From: an uncultured Erysipelotrichaceae bacterium
GTDB taxonomy: Bacteria > Bacillota_I > Bacilli_A > Erysipelotrichales > Erysipelotrichaceae
Direction of reading: 5' to 3'
NCBI GenBank assembly: GCA_902782505.1
Contig: CACZNO010000222.1
Location: 1-8,234, forward strand
DNA: 8,234 nucleotides
In this document: positions 5,157 through 8,234 of the stretch, one piece after another
Numbering within the stretch: the first letter of the stretch is position 1
Layout: every line of letters starts with the position of its first letter
Translations under genes and position numbers: made by a program
The notes under the pieces: model-generated
What the model was told of the DNA's origin: nothing
What the model saw: the letters and a program-made list of their open reading frames with translations, nothing else
Databases searched by the model: none

Positions 5157-5966
5157 ATGAAGCTCAAGACAGAAAAACGGTACATCAAGACAGACCACGG
5201 AAAAATGAAAATTTTGCTGCTGCGTCCGGAAAAACAAAACGGAACCGTTCCGGGCATCCTTTGGATTCACGGCGGAGGATATGCGACCGGCATGGCGGAA
5301 ATGGTGTATTTTTCCTGCGGGAAGATGCTCGCGAAAAAGTACGGAGCCGTCGTGATTTCTCCTGAATACCGCTTATCCGGTAAAGCGAAGTATCCGGCAG
5401 CGCTGGAAGACTGCTACACGGCCTTGGAATACATGGATAATCATCGCAAAGAACTCGGGATCGGAAAGATCGTTGTCGGCGGAGAAAGCGCCGGGGGAGG
5501 CCTGGCTGCGGCGGTATGCCTGTATGCCAGAGACAAAGGAAAGATCCGGGTGTCATGCCAATTGCCGGTCTATCCGATGCTGGATTGCTTTGATACGGAA
5601 TCATCTGCCGATAATCACGGGTATATATGGAACACCAAAAGAAACCATCAGGCATGGAAACTGTATCTGGGAGATCTTTACGGCAAAAAAGAGGTGCCGC
5701 CATATGCGTCCGCATCCAGGGAAACCGATTACACCGGATTGCCGCCCTGCGCGACCTTCGTGCTGGAAGGGGAACCGTTTTACCGGGAAACGCTGACCTA
5801 CGTAAAGAATCTGCAGGAAGCGGGAATCGAAGCATTCGTAAGTGTCTATCCGGGGAAAATGCATTCGTTCGATTTGTTCCTTCCGTGGACGAAAAGAGCT
5901 AAAACCGCAAGGAAAACACTTTGCCGGCAATACCTTCAGTTGTTATCCGGAGAAAAAGAATCCTGA
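5157..5966 (+). CDS. Alpha/beta hydrolase, HSL-type esterase/lipase
   Basis: A 269-residue cytoplasmic hydrolase of the hormone-sensitive-lipase-like group, expected to cleave short-chain carboxylic esters. The oxyanion-hole motif HGGG is at 38-41, the nucleophile Ser111 is in G-E-S-A-G (109-113), and the catalytic His236 is in the C-terminal 'GKMHSF'. The acid residue is normally Asp in a 'gelDpfrdE' context; here the matching stretch is 'LEGEPFYRET', putting Glu206 in that place. There is no signal peptide. Start choice is uncertain: ATG 5157 preserves the first strands before HGGG, but neither it nor the in-frame GTG at 5142 nor ATG at 5205 has a Shine-Dalgarno sequence. It follows the tRNA terminator and ends in its own terminator, so it is monocistronic. 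Physiological substrate unknown. Confidence 0.9.
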   Translation: MKLKTEKRYIKTDHGKMKILLLRPEKQNGTVPGILWIHGGGYATGMAEMVYFSCGKMLAKKYGAVVISPEYRLSGKAKYPAALEDCYTALEYMDNHRKELGIGKIVVGGESAGGGLAAAVCLYARDKGKIRVSCQLPVYPMLDCFDTESSADNHGYIWNTKRNHQAWKLYLGDLYGKKEVPPYASASRETDYTGLPPCATFVLEGEPFYRETLTYVKNLQEAGIEAFVSVYPGKMHSFDLFLPWTKRAKTARKTLCRQYLQLLSGEKES

Positions 5967-5967
5967 G

Positions 5968-5991
5968 ACAGAACGACACCGTTCTGTTTTT
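5968..5991 (+). terminator. Intrinsic terminator of the hydrolase gene
   Basis: ACAGAACG (5968-5975) pairs with CGTTCTGT (5980-5987) around an ACAC loop, with a T-run to 5991. It starts two bases after the TGA stop. Confidence 0.92.
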
Positions 5992-6006
5992 GTATACAGC
6001 CGACTC

Positions 6007-6036
6007 TTGACACCTTGCATATTATGCATTAATAAT
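6007..6036 (+). promoter_or_regulatory. Promoter of the gntR-membrane protein operon
   Basis: A perfect -35 TTGACA (6007-6012), an 18-base spacer and AATAAT (6031-6036, one mismatch to TATAAT) predict a start near 6043, about 20 bases before the gntR ATG. This is the only promoter in the window with a consensus -35. Its spacer and -10 are filled by TGCA palindromes (see the operator entry). Confidence 0.75.
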
Positions 6037-6048
6037 AGTAATGCAAGG
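6013..6048. promoter_or_regulatory. Candidate GntR operator: nested TGCA palindromes over the promoter
   Basis: Three overlapping inverted repeats lie between the -35 and the ribosome binding site. CCTTGCAT (6013-6020) matches ATGCAAGG (6041-6048). TGCATA-T-TATGCA spans 6016-6028. TGCATTA (6025-6031) matches TAATGCA (6039-6045) with 7 bases between, centred on the -10. Binding at any of them would block RNA polymerase. Because the first gene downstream encodes a GntR repressor, autoregulation is the natural reading; which palindrome is bound is inference. Confidence 0.65.
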
Positions 6049-6061
6049 AGGGCAAAAGAAG

Positions 6062-6433
6062 ATGCTGATGACATTTGACTTTTCCTCACCGGTTCCCTTA
6101 TACCAACAGCTTCGTAACCAGGTGGTGATCGGGATCGCGGAAGGGAAACTGAAGCCCGGAGAGAAACTTCCTACGATCCGGACGCTGGCAGTGGAAAGCG
6201 GTGTCAATATGATGACCGTTTCCAAGGCCTATCAGCTTTTGAAACAGGAAGGATATATCGAAACAGACCGCCGGAGCGGCGCGGTGATCACTTCCGGAAA
6301 AATCATTCATTTCCCGAAAGAAAAAGAAGAATCCCTGCGCCTGGTGTTATCGGAAATGCGGCTTGCGGGTATGAAGAAGGAGGACGTGCTCCGTCTTTGT
6401 GAAAGATTGTATGAGGAGGGGGATTCCAGATGA
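6062..6433 (+). CDS. GntR-family transcription regulator, YtrA-like
   Basis: A 123-residue regulator made almost entirely of the GntR winged helix (about residues 5-78). It starts 'PVPLYQQLRNQVVIGIAEGKLKPGEKLPTIR', followed by the recognition-helix region 'GVNMMTVSKAYQLL' and the wing 'GYIETDRRSGAVI' (shown as separate pieces). The remaining 40 or so residues are a short helical tail for dimerisation, with no FCD, UTRA or aminotransferase domain. That size is typical of the YtrA subfamily, whose members usually repress an adjacent membrane-protein or ABC-transporter operon and themselves. ATG 6062 is chosen because AAGGAGGG (6045-6052) is 9 bases upstream; the earlier in-frame ATG at 6041 overlaps that site and sits at the predicted transcription start. 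The stop overlaps the next gene in ATGA. The inducing signal is not evident. Confidence 0.92.
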   Translation: MLMTFDFSSPVPLYQQLRNQVVIGIAEGKLKPGEKLPTIRTLAVESGVNMMTVSKAYQLLKQEGYIETDRRSGAVITSGKIIHFPKEKEESLRLVLSEMRLAGMKKEDVLRLCERLYEEGDSR

Positions 6434-7764
6434 TCAGACTGATTTTATGGCTTAGCGTATTCTGGATCGTTCCGTTGATGACGTATATGCTGATCAACGA
6501 AACGAAGTTTCATAAAAACATTGTTTTAGGTGTAACGCTGCCCCAGGAAGCCCGGGATGATGAAGAAATCAAAGGTGTTTTGGCGAAATTCCGCCGTGAT
6601 TCGATCATCGTCTGCGCGGGACTGCTGGTTCTGGCAGCTGTCTTCTGTTTTCTTTCCAGCGACCAAAAACCGATGACGTTATGGGGTATCTGGCTTACGC
6701 TGGCAATCGTCGTTCCGTATATTCCGTATGTAATCACAAACGCCAAATTGAAGAAAGTCAAGGAAGAGAAAGGCTGGAAGAAAACTCCGGCGGTCATCAT
6801 GGTTGATACCGCGGCAATACCGTCCCCGAAATGGATGTCTCCGGTATGGTTCGTTCCGCCGTTTGTGATTTCGCTTTTACCGGTCCTTTGGGATAAGGAA
6901 ATGTGGTTTCTGTATGCGATTTTTGCCTTGATGATCCTGTTGTTCTGGTTTGGCTACCGGTATTTATACCGTAACAAGGCGGAAATTGTGGATGCGAACA
7001 CAGAACTGACCAAGGCGTTATCCCAGGTGCGTAAATACAACTGGGGAAGCATGTGGATCGTAACGGCATATTTCATGGCAATTACGTCGTTTTTCCCGGT
7101 TCTCGCAGGAAAGAATGTCTGGCTGGCGGCCGCGGTCATGGGCGTATTAACAGTTGGATTGTGTGTGTATGCCTTCCATGTGGAAATGCGCACCCGCCGC
7201 ATCCAGGAAAAACTGACGAAGGATTCGGGAAAGGATCTGTATGTGGACGATGACGATCACTGGATCGCCGGAATGTTCTATTACAATCCCGACGACGCGA
7301 TGACCATTGTCAATAACCGGGTCGGCATTAACGGAAACGTGAACTTTGCGCGTCCGTTCGGAAAAATCATGGCAGTGTTTCTTGTCTTGCTGATCGTGGG
7401 AATGCCGTTTATGGGAGTCTTCTTCGATCATCTCGGGGAACAGGAAATCACCCTGAGAACGGAAGACAATATCCTGATCGGAGAAGCCGGATGGACGAAA
7501 TACGAGATTCCGTTTGATACGGTCACCGAAGTGACCCTGTTGGATAAACTGCCGGAAAGACTCATCCGTAAAGCCGGATCATCTTTTGAAAACCTGATCA
7601 AAGGAAGATTCTATTCCGAAGAGACCGGGAATATACGGGTTCTTCTGGACCCGGGCGTACCGCCGTATATCTATGTCAAAACAACCGGATGGGACTACAT
7701 CCTGAATGTCCGTGATAAAAACCTTACAACGGAAATTTACAACAAACTGAAAACGAATCCCTGA
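6430..7764 (+). CDS. DUF1648/DUF5808-like multi-pass membrane protein with C-terminal PH-like domain
   Basis: A 444-residue membrane protein with about eight helices: near residues 3-21, 59-77, 84-103, 139-154, 158-179, 208-226, 230-249 and 313-332. After helix 1, 'LGVTLPQEARDDEEIKGV' matches the GVrvPee...peik pattern of DUF1648/DUF5808-type proteins. 'DDDDHWIAGMFYYNPDD' (273-289) is the hallmark DUF5808 stretch, followed by 'GINGNVNFARPFGK'. After the last helix, residues about 336-440 look like a beta-rich domain of bacterial PH type, with a basic ending. It overlaps gntR by 4 bases (ATGA) and has GGAGGGGG-like bases upstream (6414-6421), so the two are coupled. Family members are often found beside YtrA-type GntR genes; a role in envelope stress or antimicrobial response is commonly supposed but unproven. 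The exact biochemical role is unknown. Confidence 0.85.
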   Translation: MIRLILWLSVFWIVPLMTYMLINETKFHKNIVLGVTLPQEARDDEEIKGVLAKFRRDSIIVCAGLLVLAAVFCFLSSDQKPMTLWGIWLTLAIVVPYIPYVITNAKLKKVKEEKGWKKTPAVIMVDTAAIPSPKWMSPVWFVPPFVISLLPVLWDKEMWFLYAIFALMILLFWFGYRYLYRNKAEIVDANTELTKALSQVRKYNWGSMWIVTAYFMAITSFFPVLAGKNVWLAAAVMGVLTVGLCVYAFHVEMRTRRIQEKLTKDSGKDLYVDDDDHWIAGMFYYNPDDAMTIVNNRVGINGNVNFARPFGKIMAVFLVLLIVGMPFMGVFFDHLGEQEITLRTEDNILIGEAGWTKYEIPFDTVTEVTLLDKLPERLIRKAGSSFENLIKGRFYSEETGNIRVLLDPGVPPYIYVKTTGWDYILNVRDKNLTTEIYNKLKTNP

Positions 7765-7790
7765 GACCCGCACTTACGGGTCTCTTTTTT
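7763..7790 (+). terminator. Intrinsic terminator of the gntR operon
   Basis: GAGACCCG (7763-7770) pairs perfectly with CGGGTCTC (7777-7784) around a 6-base loop, then six T (7785-7790). The last two bases of the TGA stop codon are part of the stem. Confidence 0.93.
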
Positions 7791-7810
7791 GTTTGGAGAA
7801 GAATCGCGGA

Positions 7811-7819
7811 TGATATAAT
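7811..7819 (+). promoter_or_regulatory. Extended -10 promoter of the last gene
   Basis: TGATATAAT: a perfect TATAAT (7814-7819) with the TGn extension. The -35 region is weak (TTTGGA at 7792-7797, 16-base spacer). The predicted start is near 7826, leaving a leader of about 20 bases that contains GGAGGG. Confidence 0.72.
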
Positions 7820-7845
7820 AATCTTGTATTCACGGAGGGAAAAAT

Positions 7846-8234
7846 ATGATTACGGATTTACAAAACCGGATGCTCCGGTTATTCGACAATAGGAAAGGAT
7901 GCCGGAAGCTGGCGGAAGATTCCTACAGCCATATGAAATACCCGAAGATTTTGCCGCTGATGCGCTTTGAAGTCGATCGGTTTTCGTGGGAGGGATACGG
8001 CCATATCATGGCGATGCACACAACGACCAAGATGGGGATGGAGCTTCTGACGCTTTCCTTCATGCCTTCGACCGGGATCCGAATGCCGTATCTTTTGATT
8101 GACGCGATGACGATGAAGAAAAAACGCTGCGTCTTTATCGAGTACTACGGCTGCGGTTATGAAGAGTTCGCGGACGCGCCATTGAAAGAAGTATATGAGC
8201 GCTATAAAGATCTTCCGGATTATGACGAAAAGGA
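7846..8234 (+). CDS. Unrecognised protein, N-terminal 129 residues (3' end outside window)
   Basis: The ATG at 7846 sits 6 bases after GGAGGG (7834-7839) and behind a good promoter, and the frame stays open to the window edge. It encodes at least 129 residues, with no signal peptide or membrane helix. The opening is helical and basic ('NRMLRLFDNRKGCRKLAED'). It is followed by a strand-rich part: 'LMRFEVDRFSWEGYGHIMAMHT', which I split as LMRFEVDRF and GHIMAMHTT, then 'MELLTLSFMPSTG', 'RMPYLLIDAMTM', and 'CVFIEYYGCGY'. The alternation of a strand, a 'P..g..MP.L..D' turn and a further strand vaguely recalls the fold of ferredoxin-dependent bilin reductases, but I do not see their catalytic residues and would not name it so. 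Function unknown. Codon use resembles its neighbours. Confidence 0.82.
   Translation, partial: MITDLQNRMLRLFDNRKGCRKLAEDSYSHMKYPKILPLMRFEVDRFSWEGYGHIMAMHTTTKMGMELLTLSFMPSTGIRMPYLLIDAMTMKKKRCVFIEYYGCGYEEFADAPLKEVYERYKDLPDYDEK

Noticed and set aside
5185..5835. A 216-codon open frame on the minus strand
   Set aside because: It is antisense to the alpha/beta hydrolase, whose catalytic motifs are clear. Its product is Arg/Pro/Ser-rich with no domain, and it has no promoter or ribosome binding site.
6041..6061. Earlier in-frame ATG for gntR
   Set aside because: It overlaps the AAGGAGGG site and lies at or before the predicted transcription start, so the ATG at 6062 is far better.

Overview
The window looks like a compact stretch of a Bacillota (Firmicutes) chromosome. 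The signs are strong AGGAGG-type ribosome binding sites, sigma-A-like promoters, U-tracted terminators, a CCA-encoding tRNA, TGA used as a normal stop, and a CarD-family regulator beside AI-2E, U32 and YtrA-type GntR genes. An Erysipelotrichia-like or other gut Firmicute is my best guess from the gene set, but the sequence alone does not prove it. No mobile element, CRISPR array, phage gene or transferred island is visible.

Left block (2-3994, + strand): a tightly packed four-gene operon. It holds the 3' end of a U32 peptidase-family protein, a SpoU/TrmH-type RNA 2'-O-methyltransferase (4-base ATGA overlap), a 571-residue P-loop protein with HPr kinase/PEP carboxykinase-like motifs, and an AI-2E-family membrane protein (17-base overlap). 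It is closed by an intrinsic terminator. The first two genes plausibly act on RNA. The third is the least understood and most interesting protein here.

Middle block (about 4037-5141): carD under an extended -10 promoter with a leader of roughly 130 bases. It converges on a small two-helix membrane protein gene, and the two share a bidirectional terminator. The membrane gene diverges from a single tRNA-Ala(GGC) gene with its own promoter and a UUCG-loop terminator.

Right block (about 5145-8234, + strand): an alpha/beta hydrolase with no visible Shine-Dalgarno sequence; a GntR (YtrA-like) repressor plus DUF1648/DUF5808-like membrane protein operon behind a promoter full of TGCA palindromes; and the start of an unrecognised protein that runs off the window.

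The gene ends are compact: terminator hairpins start in, or within three bases of, the stop codon. Several promoters rely on TGnTATAAT rather than a good -35. The best leads are the HprK/PEPCK-like protein, the GntR/membrane-protein module with its dense operator, the Watson-Crick 32-38 pair in tRNA-Ala, and two enzymes with altered motif residues.
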